Shown here in pieces: positions 8,248 through 18,015 of a stretch of 64,000 nucleotides of DNA. Source of the stretch: Polyangiaceae bacterium (GTDB lineage: Bacteria; Myxococcota_A; Polyangia; Polyangiales; Polyangiaceae). The translations under genes were made by a program, and so were the position numbers. The stretch covers positions 1-64,000 of the forward strand of contig JADLAB010000070.1 in NCBI GenBank assembly GCA_020848455.1, in the 5' to 3' direction. Each line of letters begins with the position of its first letter. The first letter of the stretch is position 1. The notes below the pieces were generated by a model. It was not told the DNA's origin, searched no databases, and was given only the letters and a program-made list of their open reading frames with translations.

Positions 8248-9519
8248 TCAGCCGGGCAGCGACGCCGGAGCGCGGCGGGCGAGCTCCGCGAGCACGCGCG
8301 TGCGCGCCTCCTCGCGCACGCGCGCGCGCTCGGCCGCCGAGCGTGCGGGCAGGAGCGCGATCTCGAAGCGCCCGTGGTCGAACGGCACGCCCGCGGGCGC
8401 CTCGGCGAGGGTGAGCTCCTCGCGCAGGCCCTGCCGGTCGTGCTCGAGCGCGCGGTGGTGGCAGTAGGGGTCGTTGCCCGGCCGCGCGAAGAAGGTGTGC
8501 GCGGTGAAGATGCAGCCGGCGCGGCACACGTCTGCGTAGTAGCAGCCCGCGCAGTAGCCCCAGAGCTCGACCGCCTCGTCGCGCGCCAGCCGGAGCTCGG
8601 GCGCCTGCTCCCAGATCGCGCGGATCGGGCGCTCGCGCACGTTGCCGCCCGCGTACGAGGCGGTCGGCAGGGCCGAGCAGCCCTTGACCGTGCCGTCGGC
8701 CTCGAGGCCGAGGGTGTAGCGCCCGCCGGTGCAGCCCGAGAAGTAGCTGCCCGCGACGAGGCGCCCGCGCAGCATGTCCTCGTGGGGGCCGAAGTAGCCC
8801 AGGTTGTTGCCCGGCCACAGGCGCACGCCGCGCTCTAGCCCGCGCTCCGCGAGCTCCGCGACCTTGGGGATCACGTCGAGCAGATCGTCGGGCGACAGGA
8901 GCCAGCTCGCGTGGTCGGCGGCGCGCCCCATGGGCACCGTCAGCTGCAGCTGCCAGCTGTGAAAGCCGCCGGCCACGAGGAGCTCGAACAGCTCGTCGAG
9001 CTGCGGGAAGGTGAGGCGGTTGACCTGCGTGTTGACGGAGATCTCGACACCCGCGGCTGCGAGGTTCCGCGCGGCCGCGAGCCCCGAAGCGAACGCGCCC
9101 ACGACGCCTCGCTGCGCGTCGTGCGTGCTGCCGACGCCGTCGAGCGACACCGAGACGCTGCGGATCCCGGCGGCCGCAGCCCGCGCGGCGCGCTCGGGCG
9201 TCATGCCGCGCCCGGCGGTGACCATCGTGCACGTCATACCCGCGTCGGTGACGGCGCGGGCGATGACGTCCCAGTCCTCGCGCAGGTACGCCTCACCGCC
9301 GATGAGGGAGACCTCGCTCGCTCCCATCTCGGCCACCTGCCGCACCACGTCGAGTGCCTCGTCGGTGGTGAGCTCGCGCTCGCGGGAGCGACCGGCGCGC
9401 GAGCCACAATGCTGGCACGCGAGGTCGCAGCGCAGCGTGTACTCCCAGACCACGTGGACGAGATTCGTGGGTCGTGGGTGCGGCGTGGGGCTCACGGGCG
9501 TAACCACCGGATCTTGCAT
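8248..9519 (-). CDS. Radical SAM / SPASM enzyme
   Basis: A 423-residue radical S-adenosylmethionine enzyme. The [4Fe-4S] motif is CDLACQHC near residue 31, preceded by WEYTLR as in SPASM-type peptide or cofactor maturases. The GGEAYLR block and a TIM-barrel pattern follow. The C-terminal third has cysteines arranged as in a SPASM domain that binds extra clusters (C-TGG, KGCS, then CAGCYYADVCRAGC). The ATG at 9519 is chosen because GAGGAAG lies just upstream; longer in-frame sequence has no protein-like features. The substrate is unknown: no short RiPP-like precursor gene was recognised nearby. The divergent neighbour is a CBS-domain protein. Confidence 0.85.
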   Translation of the reverse strand: MQDPVVTPVSPTPHPRPTNLVHVVWEYTLRCDLACQHCGSRAGRSRERELTTDEALDVVRQVAEMGASEVSLIGGEAYLREDWDVIARAVTDAGMTCTMVTAGRGMTPERAARAAAAGIRSVSVSLDGVGSTHDAQRGVVGAFASGLAAARNLAAAGVEISVNTQVNRLTFPQLDELFELLVAGGFHSWQLQLTVPMGRAADHASWLLSPDDLLDVIPKVAELAERGLERGVRLWPGNNLGYFGPHEDMLRGRLVAGSYFSGCTGGRYTLGLEADGTVKGCSALPTASYAGGNVRERPIRAIWEQAPELRLARDEAVELWGYCAGCYYADVCRAGCIFTAHTFFARPGNDPYCHHRALEHDRQGLREELTLAEAPAGVPFDHGRFEIALLPARSAAERARVREEARTRVLAELARRAPASLPG

Positions 9520-9712
9520 GCTTCCTCGAGGCGGAGTCGGCGAATGTGTCGAAGTTAGCACGCGCCCCCCGACGACGGAGGTACACTCTTCGGATGAGGG
9601 TGGGGCGGTCCAAAGTGGGGACGGGCTCGTGCAGGCGCCGCGGGTGGCGCGCACGCCGTCACTGGCCCGCCCGGTTGGCAGGGCCGCGCCGCGCGGCGGA
9701 GGTGGAGTAGCG

Positions 9713-10201
9713 ATGTGTGCAACGGGGGGGAAGAAAATGGCAGCTACGAGCATGGCGGAGGCGGCGGTGCGGGCCGGCCCGCGGCCGCGAAAGCTGGCGG
9801 CGCTCCTCACGGTCGACCAGATCCAGCGCTGGCCGGCGCCCTACGCGAGCGCGCTCCTGTCGGTGGCGGCGGCACGCAGGCTCGCCGAGCGCGAGCGGCT
9901 CCCCTACCTCGCCGTCATGGCGCAGGGCGAGTGTGTCGGCGTCGTATCGGGCTCGGCGCTCGAGGCGGCAGGGCGAGACGACCTCTTGCTCGACTGCATC
10001 GACGTCATGCCCGCATGGATCGACCCGTCCGCCACGGTGGAGCAGGCGCTCGGGGCGATGCGGCGGCTGCACGTGCCGTGCCTTCTGTGCCGGCACGAAG
10101 GGCAGCTCGGCCTGCTCAGTCTCGAGGACGTCGGCGCGGTCCCGGAGGGGGCGGGCGCCGGCGACGATCTGCCCTTCCCGGGGCAACCGCCTCGCACGTG
10201 A
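9713..10201 (+). CDS. CBS-domain pair protein
   Basis: A 162-residue soluble protein that looks like a tandem CBS (Bateman) module. The first repeat runs from LLTVDQIQRWP through LPYLAVMAQGECVGVVSGSA, the second from VMPAWIDPSATVEQALGAM through VPCLLCRHEGQLGLLSLED. CBS pairs bind adenosyl nucleotides and regulate partner proteins. The ATG at 9713 has GGAGGTGGAG about nine bases upstream; an internal ATG at 9737 is also preceded by a G-rich tract. It is divergent from the radical SAM gene with a 193-base shared upstream region. Confidence 0.65.
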   Translation: MCATGGKKMAATSMAEAAVRAGPRPRKLAALLTVDQIQRWPAPYASALLSVAAARRLAERERLPYLAVMAQGECVGVVSGSALEAAGRDDLLLDCIDVMPAWIDPSATVEQALGAMRRLHVPCLLCRHEGQLGLLSLEDVGAVPEGAGAGDDLPFPGQPPRT

Positions 10202-10240
10202 GCACCTGCGCGCGCGCCGTCCGCGTGTCATGCTGACGCC

Positions 10241-10897
10241 ATGACTCGCGGCGCCGTCTCGCTGTGGGCTGCCGGGCTCGCGCTCGCGCTCGCCGGTTGT
10301 GGCCCCTACCTGGTGGGAGCCTCGCGCTACCGGATGACGACCTACCCCGCTCCGCCGGCGCCGTCGGCACCGGGGGAGCTCGGGCTCGAGGCGTTCGTCG
10401 TCGAGCAGAACGGCCAGGCCGAGCGCGTCTCGCTCGACGCGCCGCTCTACACGGGCGAGCGCGTCTCCTTCGTCGTGTCGGCGAGCGAGTGCCTCTACGT
10501 GTACGTCGTCAACCTCGGCCCGGACGGCTCGGCACGGGTCATCTGGCCCCAGGCGCCGACCTGCATCGGCGCGACGCCCGCGCGCATCCCGCAGGGCAGC
10601 TGGTTCGAGCTGCTCGCTCCGGCCGGTCACGAGGTCATCGCGCTCGTGGCCACGCGCGACGAGGTGTCGCTCGACGCCGCGGGTGAGCGCGAGCTCGCGG
10701 GGCTCGTGGCGGCGGAGAGCGCGCGCCGGGACCTCGCGGCCGTGCAGGGCGAGCGCCCGCCGGGCTTCCTGCACGGGCACGCGTCGGTGGGGTTCCGCGC
10801 CGAGGGCCTGCAGCTCGACGGCACGAAGGTGCGCGTCCCGACCCGCGACGGCACGGCCGTGCTCATGGTCGACGTCGACCACCGCCCGCCACCCTGA
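10241..10897 (+). CDS. DUF4384 lipoprotein
   Basis: A 218-residue predicted lipoprotein: MTRGAVSLWAAGLALALAGC gives a lipobox cysteine at residue 20. Residues 60-140 match the DUF4384 pattern: a 'YTGERVSFVVSASEC' strand, then LYVYVVNLGPDGSARVIWPQ, then a 'W-F-E-L' strand. In Myxococcota this domain often accompanies Ser/Thr kinases or caspase-like proteins as a surface or periplasmic module; its biochemical role is unknown. It is 39 bases after the CBS gene and ends 4 bases from the convergent HupE gene. Confidence 0.75.
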   Translation: MTRGAVSLWAAGLALALAGCGPYLVGASRYRMTTYPAPPAPSAPGELGLEAFVVEQNGQAERVSLDAPLYTGERVSFVVSASECLYVYVVNLGPDGSARVIWPQAPTCIGATPARIPQGSWFELLAPAGHEVIALVATRDEVSLDAAGERELAGLVAAESARRDLAAVQGERPPGFLHGHASVGFRAEGLQLDGTKVRVPTRDGTAVLMVDVDHRPPP

Positions 10898-10901
10898 CCT
10901 C

Positions 10902-11903
10902 TCACACGACGGCCGCCCACACGCGCTCGACGAGCCACATGCTCGCGACGCCGCCGACGGCGTACGCCGGCAGCGTGCGCGTGACGAAGCCATGCGTCGG
11001 CAAGAGCGGGCGGCCGAGGCGCGCGACGCCGAGGACGGCGAGGACGACCGCGAGCTGCGCGAGCTCGAGCCCGACGTGGAAGCTCGCGAGCGCGAGCGGT
11101 GCCTCGGCGGCGGGGATGCCCGCGTCCGCGAGCGCGCCGGCGAAGCCGAGGCCGTGCACGAGGCCGAAGCCGAGCGCCGTCAGCCACGACACGCGCGCCG
11201 GCCGTGCTGGACGCGCGTGGCGGATCTCGAGCCCGACGAACACGATGCTCGCGGCGATGGCGATCTCGACCGGCGCGCGGGGCAGCGATGCGCGCAGGAG
11301 GAAGGCGAGGCCCAGCGTGACCGCGTGACCGGCGGTGAACGCCGTCAGGACGGCGAGGAGCCGCCGGCGCGCGCTCCGCACGAACAAGAGACCCAGCAGG
11401 AACACGAGGTGGTCGGCGCCCCCGAGCAGATGCTCGACGCCGAGGCGGAGGTAGCTCGCGGCGAGCTCGAGTGGATGCGGCTCGGCCGGCACGCGCCAGC
11501 GCGGACGGGCTGCCGTGACGAGCGCGCGCTCGACCCGACCGCCGGGCAAGGTGACGCGCACGACGGCGTCGAGTCCCGTCTCGCCGAGGCCGTCGACGCC
11601 GAGCTCGGCGCCGGCGAGCCCGAGCGCGCCACAGTCGAAGGTCGTCGTCTCGATGACCGCGTCGTCGGTGGTCTCGGCGCTCGGCGGTCCCGCGGCGCGG
11701 CAGGCGTCCGGAAGGCGCGGCGCGAACACGGCCCCGCGCGGCTGCACGAGCGGGCGCTTGAGCCGTACCTGCCAGCCGCCCGGGAGCTCGCTCACCTCGA
11801 GGCCGAGGGGCGCGAGCGGGTGGGCGAGGGCCGGGCGCGCGCTGCCGAGGAGCGTGGCCGCGAGCCACAGCGCCGCGAGGACGAGCAGCGCGCGCCGCCT
11901 CAT
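10902..11903 (-). CDS. HupE/UreJ-family membrane protein
   Basis: A 333-residue protein with a signal peptide ending near ARPALAHP, a beta-rich extracytoplasmic domain (residues 28-150) and a six-helix membrane domain. The membrane domain has the HupE/UreJ_2 hallmarks: HLLGGADHLVFLLGLL, FTAGHAVTL, a conserved E in VGLEIRHAR, and LVHGLGFAGAL. Relatives are linked to nickel or cobalt uptake, but the long-ectodomain version next to a parvulin and a DUF3604 protein is a separate, poorly known group. Its ATG overlaps the stop of the upstream gene (ATGA). Confidence 0.8.
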   Translation of the reverse strand: MRRRALLVLAALWLAATLLGSARPALAHPLAPLGLEVSELPGGWQVRLKRPLVQPRGAVFAPRLPDACRAAGPPSAETTDDAVIETTTFDCGALGLAGAELGVDGLGETGLDAVVRVTLPGGRVERALVTAARPRWRVPAEPHPLELAASYLRLGVEHLLGGADHLVFLLGLLFVRSARRRLLAVLTAFTAGHAVTLGLAFLLRASLPRAPVEIAIAASIVFVGLEIRHARPARPARVSWLTALGFGLVHGLGFAGALADAGIPAAEAPLALASFHVGLELAQLAVVLAVLGVARLGRPLLPTHGFVTRTLPAYAVGGVASMWLVERVWAAVV

Positions 11904-12781
11904 GGTCGCGCGAGCTCCACCGCGTAGGCGGCGCGCAGCCGCCGGAGCGCCTGGCGCACGTGCGCCTCGCGGGCGTCGTGGTCGTAGGCCGCGCGCACCT
12001 CGCTGCGCACGTCCGCGAGCGCGGGCAGCACCCCCGCCGCGCGCTCGCGCACCCACACGAAGTGCAGGCCGTACGACGAGCGCAGCGGCCCCGCCCAGCG
12101 GCCCTCCGGGGCGGCGAGCACCGCCGCGCCGAAGCCGAGGCCGAACAGGGCGTCGATGCGACGCTCCGACGCGAGCGCGACCTCGGCGGGCAGGACCGAG
12201 GGGTCCGAGAGGGGGCGGCCCTCGTCCGGCCCGAGCGTTGCGAGACGCGCGCCGAGCGCCGCCGCGTCGTCCGCCAGCGCCACGCCGTGGCGCTCGGCCC
12301 CGACGAGCACTTGCAGGAAGCGCACCGCGGCGGGCCGGAGGAACCGGTCGGGGTGCGCCGCGAGGTAGGTGCCGAGCGCGTCGTCGCTCGGCGGCTCGGC
12401 CGCGAGGCGCGCCAGCACCTCGCGCCCCAGCCACACGAGCCGCGAGCGCACGACCGGGTCGCTCGCGTCCATCCCGAGCGCCAGCGCGCGCGCGACGCAG
12501 CCGTCGTCGTCGATCCCCGCGCCCGCGTCGGGCTCCACGAAGCGCACGTTGCGCACCAGCCGGTCGCGCACGACCGGATCGTGCCGCGCCCAGCCGGCGC
12601 GCGCCGCGAAGGCCGCGAGCACGGCGTCGTCGATGGCGCGCTCCACCTCGGCCGCGGAGGCGTCCGGCGCGACGTGCACCACGAGGCGCGCCCGTCCGGG
12701 CGGCTCCTCCGCACGCCACGCGCGGCGCGCGCCGAGGAGCACGAGCCCGATGAGGAAGAAGCCGGCGAGCGTGCGCCACAT
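11900..12781 (-). CDS. Parvulin-like peptidyl-prolyl isomerase, membrane-anchored
   Basis: A 293-residue protein with one N-terminal hydrophobic anchor (MWRTLAGFFLIGLVLLGARR) followed by a helical chaperone-like region and a C-terminal rotamase domain. The domain shows FLQVLVG early and the terminal GRWAGPLRSSYGLHFVWV, equivalent to the 'G-x-W-x-G-P...S-x-x-G-x-H' end of PpiC/parvulins. It probably works on secreted proteins outside the cytoplasmic membrane. It overlaps the HupE gene (ATGA) and follows the DUF3604 gene by 13 bases. Confidence 0.8.
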   Translation of the reverse strand: MWRTLAGFFLIGLVLLGARRAWRAEEPPGRARLVVHVAPDASAAEVERAIDDAVLAAFAARAGWARHDPVVRDRLVRNVRFVEPDAGAGIDDDGCVARALALGMDASDPVVRSRLVWLGREVLARLAAEPPSDDALGTYLAAHPDRFLRPAAVRFLQVLVGAERHGVALADDAAALGARLATLGPDEGRPLSDPSVLPAEVALASERRIDALFGLGFGAAVLAAPEGRWAGPLRSSYGLHFVWVRERAAGVLPALADVRSEVRAAYDHDAREAHVRQALRRLRAAYAVELARP

Positions 12782-12794
12782 GGAGCGGGGCGCG

Positions 12795-14723
12795 CTAGGG
12801 CGCGAACCACACGGGCGAGCTCCAGGCCCGCTCCTGCTGCGTGGGCGGCTCCGTGCAGCAGCCCTCGAAGCCCTCGGTGACCGTCGCCGGCTGCGCGCAG
12901 TCGACGCCACCCAGGTTGCACAGGTACTGCTGCCAGCGGCAGCTCGGGTTCTCGATGACGCGCGCGTAGTAGAAGGCCGGTGCCGTCGGGTCGAAGTCCG
13001 GATCCTCCCAGACCTCGCACAGGGCGTCGGCGCCTGCGCCCTGGGGCGCGCAGGTCGCGAGATCGACCGAGGCGCCGTTGCCGGGATCGCCGGCGACCTC
13101 GTAGATCTGGTACTGCGCGGCGCCGGCCTCGAGCCAGCCCTTGACGATCTGCACGCGCTGCAAGCCGGTTCCCGGCAGGTCGACGGTGCCGGGGTCCTTC
13201 AGCGCCGACACGACGATGCGCGGACCGCCGGCGCCGCCCGGCCGCGGGGGAAGGACTCCGCCCATGGGGACGCCGCCGTCGTAGCCGGATGCCACGAGGT
13301 CCGGGCTCGAGCAGAGCGCCCCGTCGTAGCCCCAGCCCGCGAAGAGGCGCAGCACGATGCGGGGTCCGCTCGTGCCGTAGGCCTCGCGCCGTCGCATCGC
13401 CGCGAACAGCGCCTCGCGCGAGTTCTCCTCCGCCCAGAGGACGGCGAGCCCGCCCGGGTTGAACCAGGAGCGGTCGGGCAGGCCGGGCGGCAGCGCGTCG
13501 CGCACCGTGAGGCCGGCGCCGCCGTGGCCCGGGAAGTCCTTCTCCTCGACCGCGCCCGGCGTGCCGAGGTGGGTGTCGGTGCTCGCGACGATGCCGTACG
13601 CGAAGGGGTTCGTGCCGAGCGTGGCGGCGAGCTCGAGCCCGCGCCCGAGCGCACTGCGGATGAAGTCGCTCTCGTAGAGCGTCTGCGGCGGGCCGCCGAG
13701 GTTCGCCTGCGCCAGCGTCGTGTACGGCACCTTCTCGAAGTCGCAGAGCTCGTCGCCCGCGAGGCCGCCGGGCAGGCACTCCGAGTCGCCCTTGTGCTGG
13801 AACACCTCGACGAGCGGCTCGAGGGCCGCGCGGGTCGCCGCGTAGCTCGCGTCGAAGGGCGTGCCGTCGGCCTTCACCGTCTCGAACATCAGGGTCGAGC
13901 TCAGGTTCGAGTTGTGCGGGATGGTGAGCACGTCGCAGCCGTCACCGCGGTCGAGGCAGCCGTCGTGCAGGCGCGCCCACAGACCCTCGGCCTCGTTCTC
14001 TTCGAAGTAGCTGACGGGCAGTGCGGGAGCGAGGTGGCTGCGGAAGATCACGTTGCGGTGCAGGTTCAAGGCACCGGGCGAGCCGCTCCACTCGTAGGCG
14101 ACGAACGAGGTGAAATTGCAGCTCGAGCTGCGGTCGTAGGCCGCCTCGGCCGCCGCCTGCACGTCGGTCCACGCCGCGAGCGTGTCGTCGGGGCAACCGC
14201 CCTCGGCCTCGGCGCAGGGGGTCGGCGTCGTGGCGCTGCCCTGGGGCGTGGCCAGCGCGATGTTGAGCTGGAAGAAGGCGTTGTCCGGGTCGTCGCGGTA
14301 CGCCTGGCAGCGGGAGCTGTCGTAGCCCTTGCTGCCGGGCGTGAGGCACGTGTGGACGATGCCGAGGAACTCGGCGTGGTCGGTGAGGGCGACGAAATCG
14401 AGCGGCCGGGCGAGGCGCAGGGTGCGCAGCGGCGTGCCGTCGGGCGCGTGGGGCTGGATGCCGACCTGCTCGCCGCGCGCGAAGCGATAGGCGTCGGTGG
14501 GCGCGAGGCGATTGCCCTGCAAGTTGGCGTCGAGCGACAGCATGGTGTGGACGTGGGTGTCGCCGAAGTAGGGCGCGCGCAGCGGCTCGAAGCTCTGGCA
14601 GCGCCCGAGCGTCTCGAGGCGCGGATCGGGCCCGGGTGGGGGCTCCGTCTCGGCCGCCCCGCAGCCCGCGCCGAGCCCGGCAGCGAGCGCCGCCGCGTAC
14701 AGCTGGGTCGTCGGCGTGCGCAT
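12795..14723 (-). CDS. DUF3604 protein (PHP-like metal hydrolase), lipoprotein
   Basis: A 642-residue secreted protein. The N-terminus has a hydrophobic stretch ending AGLGAGCG, a lipobox-like site at about residue 21. The DUF3604 body shows metal-site motifs of PHP/amidohydrolase type: [16 protein letters not shown] near residue 52, [11 protein letters not shown] near 110, a conserved TIPHNSN and [14 protein letters not shown]. It is expected to be a metal-dependent hydrolase of unknown substrate. Several extra cysteines suggest export. Its ATG shares one base with the previous stop (TGATG), so translation is probably coupled to the Cys-rich lipoprotein gene. Confidence 0.85.
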   Translation of the reverse strand: MRTPTTQLYAAALAAGLGAGCGAAETEPPPGPDPRLETLGRCQSFEPLRAPYFGDTHVHTMLSLDANLQGNRLAPTDAYRFARGEQVGIQPHAPDGTPLRTLRLARPLDFVALTDHAEFLGIVHTCLTPGSKGYDSSRCQAYRDDPDNAFFQLNIALATPQGSATTPTPCAEAEGGCPDDTLAAWTDVQAAAEAAYDRSSSCNFTSFVAYEWSGSPGALNLHRNVIFRSHLAPALPVSYFEENEAEGLWARLHDGCLDRGDGCDVLTIPHNSNLSSTLMFETVKADGTPFDASYAATRAALEPLVEVFQHKGDSECLPGGLAGDELCDFEKVPYTTLAQANLGGPPQTLYESDFIRSALGRGLELAATLGTNPFAYGIVASTDTHLGTPGAVEEKDFPGHGGAGLTVRDALPPGLPDRSWFNPGGLAVLWAEENSREALFAAMRRREAYGTSGPRIVLRLFAGWGYDGALCSSPDLVASGYDGGVPMGGVLPPRPGGAGGPRIVVSALKDPGTVDLPGTGLQRVQIVKGWLEAGAAQYQIYEVAGDPGNGASVDLATCAPQGAGADALCEVWEDPDFDPTAPAFYYARVIENPSCRWQQYLCNLGGVDCAQPATVTEGFEGCCTEPPTQQERAWSSPVWFAP

Positions 14724-15415
14724 CAGGCCGGGCAGATGACGCTGCCCACCTGGCAGCTCGCGCGGTCGTTTCCGGGCTGGCAGTAGCCGCCCGGGCAGTC
14801 GGCGTCCGTGCGGCATCCGTCGCTCGGGTACACGCAGTAGAGGCCGCTCACGGTGCCGCAGCACGGCTCCTCGACGGGCGCGCACCGCCCGCCGGGCTCG
14901 GCCGCGCAGTCGCCGTCGTCGCGGCACTGCGCGTACATGCACGCGCGCACCTTGCGCCCGAGCATCGGCGCCGGCAGGCAGATGCCGAACCCGCAGCTCG
15001 CGTCGCTCTGGCACTCGTCGCCGGCGCAGACGTTGTACTCGGCCGGCTGGATGCCGCCGCAGTAGGGCACGACCGGCGTCGTGAGGCACAGACCCGCGGC
15101 GCACTCGGCCGTGGTGCAGCACTCGTCCATCATCGGCATGCCGCAGGTCGTCGCCTCGACGACGACGTCGGTGCACGCCTTCCAGCCCCCGGGCGTGACG
15201 GGCAGGCACTCGGTGCCCGGACAGTCGGCGTTGCTCTGGCAGTCGCCGGAGCTCTGGCTGCCGCCGGTGCCCGTGCCGCCCGTGCCGGTGCTGCTGGTGC
15301 TCGTCGAGGTGGTGCCCGTGCCGCCCGTGCCGTCGCCGCCCGTCACCTCGCTCTTGCAGCTCGCCCCGGCGATACTGCCCGCCGAAACGATGCCCACCAC
15401 GATCGCCCACCGCAT
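14723..15415 (-). CDS. Cys-rich lipoprotein with Gly/Thr linker
   Basis: A 230-residue lipoprotein: signal [20 protein letters not shown] (cysteine 20), then a low-complexity Gly/Thr/Ser linker (residues 23-57, [18 protein letters not shown] style) typical of Myxococcota surface lipoproteins. It continues with about 170 residues rich in cysteine in C-x5-6-C spacing (CQSNADC, CQSDASC, CRDDGDC, CRTDADC). No catalytic motif. It is the first gene of the coupled set with DUF3604, the parvulin and HupE. Confidence 0.8.
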   Translation of the reverse strand: MRWAIVVGIVSAGSIAGASCKSEVTGGDGTGGTGTTSTSTSSTGTGGTGTGGSQSSGDCQSNADCPGTECLPVTPGGWKACTDVVVEATTCGMPMMDECCTTAECAAGLCLTTPVVPYCGGIQPAEYNVCAGDECQSDASCGFGICLPAPMLGRKVRACMYAQCRDDGDCAAEPGGRCAPVEEPCCGTVSGLYCVYPSDGCRTDADCPGGYCQPGNDRASCQVGSVICPA

Positions 15416-15461
15416 GAGAACCTCCGAGCCGCGCCCGCGCCCGGCGCCAGTATAGCTGCGC

Positions 15462-16487
15462 TCAGCGCGGTCGTGGGACCTTCACGATGGCGCCGCGCCG
15501 CGCCCAGTAGACGGAGGTCGCGTCGAGCACCACGCTCGTCGCGGTCGCCCCCGGCTCCGACCCGAGCTCGAGCGCAGGCCCGGCGCCGTCGGCGGCGACC
15601 CGCAGCACCGGTCCGTGCCCGAGCGCGAGGTAGGCGTGGCTCGCGTCGACGGTGAGACCCCCGAGGCCGTCCGCGGGCGAGCCGGTGAAGAGCACGCGCG
15701 CCGCGCCGCCCGTCTTCGGGACCCGCAGCAAGCGCCCGGAGCCGCGGGTCGTGAAGTAGAGGTCGCCGCCCCGCAGCGCGAGGGCGTCGGGCGCGTCCTC
15801 GGCCGACTCGAAGACGGTGCGCGTGGGCCCGCCCGCGGTCGGCACCTGAAAGAGGCCCGGGCCGCGCGGGGAGCTGCCGGTGAAGTAGAGGTCGCGGCCC
15901 TCCAGCACGAGCTGCGTGCGCTCGCCGCAGCCCTCGGCCAGGCGCCGCGGCGTGCCACCGGCCTTCGGCGCGAGGTAGAGCGCGTGGGCCCCCTCGGCGC
16001 AGAAGTACACGTGGGTCGCGTCGACCGCGACCGCGCGCACCGGGCCGTGCGGGCTCTTGGCCACCTGCTCGACCGAGCCGCCCGCCTTCGGCAGGCGCAG
16101 CACGCGCGCGTCGCCGGCGGACTCGCCCACGTAGACGTAGGCGTCGTCGACCGCGAGCCCGCTCGGCGCGCCGATGCCCGCGGCGAGGCGCGTCGCCGCG
16201 CCGCCCTCGCGCGGGGCGGCGACGATCTCGCCCGCGGCGGCCTCGAGCCAGTAGAGCCTCGGGCCGTCGAGCACGAGCCCGGTCGGCTCCATCGCAGTCG
16301 CGAGCACCGCCGGCGGCACGCCCGCGGCCTTTGCCGAGGGCGTCGTGGCGGGGGCGCTCTCGGCTGGCGCGGCGCCCGTCGGCGGCATCGTCGTCGTCGC
16401 GCTCTGCGTGCCGGCGCCGGGCGCCGGGCCGTCGCAGGCCCCGAGGCTTGCCACGAGGCAGGCACCGACCAAGCCCGAGCGTCGCAT
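15462..16487 (-). CDS. Beta-propeller-like lipoprotein
   Basis: A 341-residue predicted lipoprotein (MRRSGLVGACLVASLGAC, lipobox cysteine 18) with an Ala/Pro/Thr linker and then repeats of about 45 residues of the kind 'GLVLDGPRLYWLEAAAGEI', 'GLAVDDAYVYVGESAGDARV' and 'AVAVDATHVYFCAEGAHALY', each followed by 'V/L-x-K-x-G-G'. About six such units are visible, as in six-bladed propellers of the NHL/TolB type. The start has GGAGGAAC just upstream. It probably binds something at the cell surface; no enzyme residues identified. Confidence 0.75.
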   Translation of the reverse strand: MRRSGLVGACLVASLGACDGPAPGAGTQSATTTMPPTGAAPAESAPATTPSAKAAGVPPAVLATAMEPTGLVLDGPRLYWLEAAAGEIVAAPREGGAATRLAAGIGAPSGLAVDDAYVYVGESAGDARVLRLPKAGGSVEQVAKSPHGPVRAVAVDATHVYFCAEGAHALYLAPKAGGTPRRLAEGCGERTQLVLEGRDLYFTGSSPRGPGLFQVPTAGGPTRTVFESAEDAPDALALRGGDLYFTTRGSGRLLRVPKTGGAARVLFTGSPADGLGGLTVDASHAYLALGHGPVLRVAADGAGPALELGSEPGATATSVVLDATSVYWARRGAIVKVPRPR

Positions 16488-16516
16488 CGTTCCTCCCTGC
16501 GCGCGTCGAGCGCGGC

Positions 16517-17995
16517 TCAGCCGTCGGCGACCTCGAGCAGGCCACCGAGCAAGGCCTGCACGACGGCCGGGGTCGCCGTGGCCGTCGCTTCTGCCAGAGG
16601 CTTGTCGCAGAGCTCGGCGAACGCGGCGATGCCGTCGGAGACGCTCTCGGCCTCGTGCACCGCCGTCAGGAGGCCGAGCAGCTCGAGGGTGAGCTCGACC
16701 CGCCCGATGAGCGCCTCCGGAGCGAAACGTGCGCACAGCGTGGCCGGCACGTCCGCACCGGGCCCGAGCTGCTCCTGGGCGAGCACGGTGCCGGCCGGCA
16801 TGCGGAGCTTCGCCGCGCGCAGACGCTCGCGGTGGCCCGCGACGGCGCGCGCCTCGAGGAGCTTGTCGATGCGGCCGGCGTCGAGGCGCACCTCGTCGAA
16901 GCCGAGCGAGCGCACGACCGAGGTCCAGCCGGGCGCCTCGCCAGCGCGCTCGACCACGATCACGGTCGGCACGACGGCGCGGATCCCCTGGCGCTCGAAG
17001 TGGGAGCAGCGCGCGAGCGCGTCCTCGACGTAGGCCGTGCCGAGGCCCGGGTGCAGCCCGGCCGCGTAGAGCGCGGCCTGGGTGTCGACGCGGTGGTCGG
17101 GCGCGCGCACGACGAGCAGGTTCGGCCCCGGCCCGAGCGCGCGGCGCAGGCGCGCCTCGAGCGGCTCGTCGCCGTGCTCCGGCCACTCCACGAACAGGAC
17201 GGCGCGCCCGCGCGGGGCGAGGTGGGCCTCGACGGCGCCGAGCAGCGCCAGCGACAGCTCGTCGCCGCGTGCGCCGCCGTAGAGGAAGTCCGTCGCGCCC
17301 ACGCCCTCGGGGCGCGGCACGAAGGGCGGCTGCGACACGATGAGGTCGAAGCGCTCGCCCGCGACCGGCGCGAACAGATCGCCGACCCGCACGTCCACGT
17401 CGGCGATGCCGTTGAGGGCGGCGTTGGCGCGGGTCAGGGCGGCCGCGCGCGGGCTGACGTCGGTGGCCACCACCCGTGGCGCGTGCCGCCGCAGGAACAG
17501 CGCCGCCGTGCCCGCGCCGCAGCCGAGGTCGAGCACCCGCTCCACCGGCGCGCCACCGAACGCGGCGCGGCACAGCAGCGTCGTGGTCTCGCCGAAGCCC
17601 ATCACCGCCTCGCGCCCGCTCGAGAGGTCGTCGGAGAGGATGTAGAGATCGTCGAGCACGCCGAGCACGAAGGGCGACACGAGCCCCTCGGGGCGAGCCG
17701 TCACGAGGCCGACCTCGAGCAAGGCCGGCAGCCGTGCGCCGAGCGCCGCCTGCGCCTCGTCTAGCGTGACCGGGTCGGCGAACATGAACATGCGCAGGGC
17801 CGTGGCGCTCGGGGTGGCGCTGCGGCGCAGGTGGTAGGCCTGGATGGGGCGTCGCAGCGCGGGTGGCAGCTGCGCTGCGGCCTGCACCACGGGGCTGGCC
17901 GCCTGGAGCGACACGCCGAGCCCGCGCAGCGCGCGGCCGAGCTCGCGCAGCAGCTCCGGCCGGGCGCCGAGCAGGGTCAGATCGGCCAGCGACAT
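16517..17995 (-). CDS. Class I SAM methyltransferase (MTS/HemK-like)
   Basis: A 492-residue cytoplasmic protein. Residues about 150-320 form a Rossmann methyltransferase domain: VLDLGCGAGTAALFL (motif I), VVATDVSPRAAALTRANA (motif II) and FDLIVSQPPF (the (N/S)PP(F/Y) motif of enzymes that methylate amino or amide nitrogens, as in HemK, RsmC and TrmN6). The N-terminal 150 residues resemble a winged-helix substrate module, and the C-terminal 170 residues are an extra domain. RNA or protein is the probable substrate. It starts 20 bases after the YgeY-like gene and may be in its operon. Confidence 0.75.
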   Translation of the reverse strand: MSLADLTLLGARPELLRELGRALRGLGVSLQAASPVVQAAAQLPPALRRPIQAYHLRRSATPSATALRMFMFADPVTLDEAQAALGARLPALLEVGLVTARPEGLVSPFVLGVLDDLYILSDDLSSGREAVMGFGETTTLLCRAAFGGAPVERVLDLGCGAGTAALFLRRHAPRVVATDVSPRAAALTRANAALNGIADVDVRVGDLFAPVAGERFDLIVSQPPFVPRPEGVGATDFLYGGARGDELSLALLGAVEAHLAPRGRAVLFVEWPEHGDEPLEARLRRALGPGPNLLVVRAPDHRVDTQAALYAAGLHPGLGTAYVEDALARCSHFERQGIRAVVPTVIVVERAGEAPGWTSVVRSLGFDEVRLDAGRIDKLLEARAVAGHRERLRAAKLRMPAGTVLAQEQLGPGADVPATLCARFAPEALIGRVELTLELLGLLTAVHEAESVSDGIAAFAELCDKPLAEATATATPAVVQALLGGLLEVADG

Positions 17996-18015
17996 CGTGG
18001 CGCTCGGCGCCTCGC

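Noticed and set aside
5996-9232. A 1,078-codon minus-strand open frame
   Set aside because: Shifted frame over the lipoprotein and radical SAM genes; Arg-rich without structure.
9520-9712. A RiPP precursor peptide next to the radical SAM gene
   Set aside because: Looked for a short frame with a start signal and Cys/Gly-rich core; none convincing in either direction.
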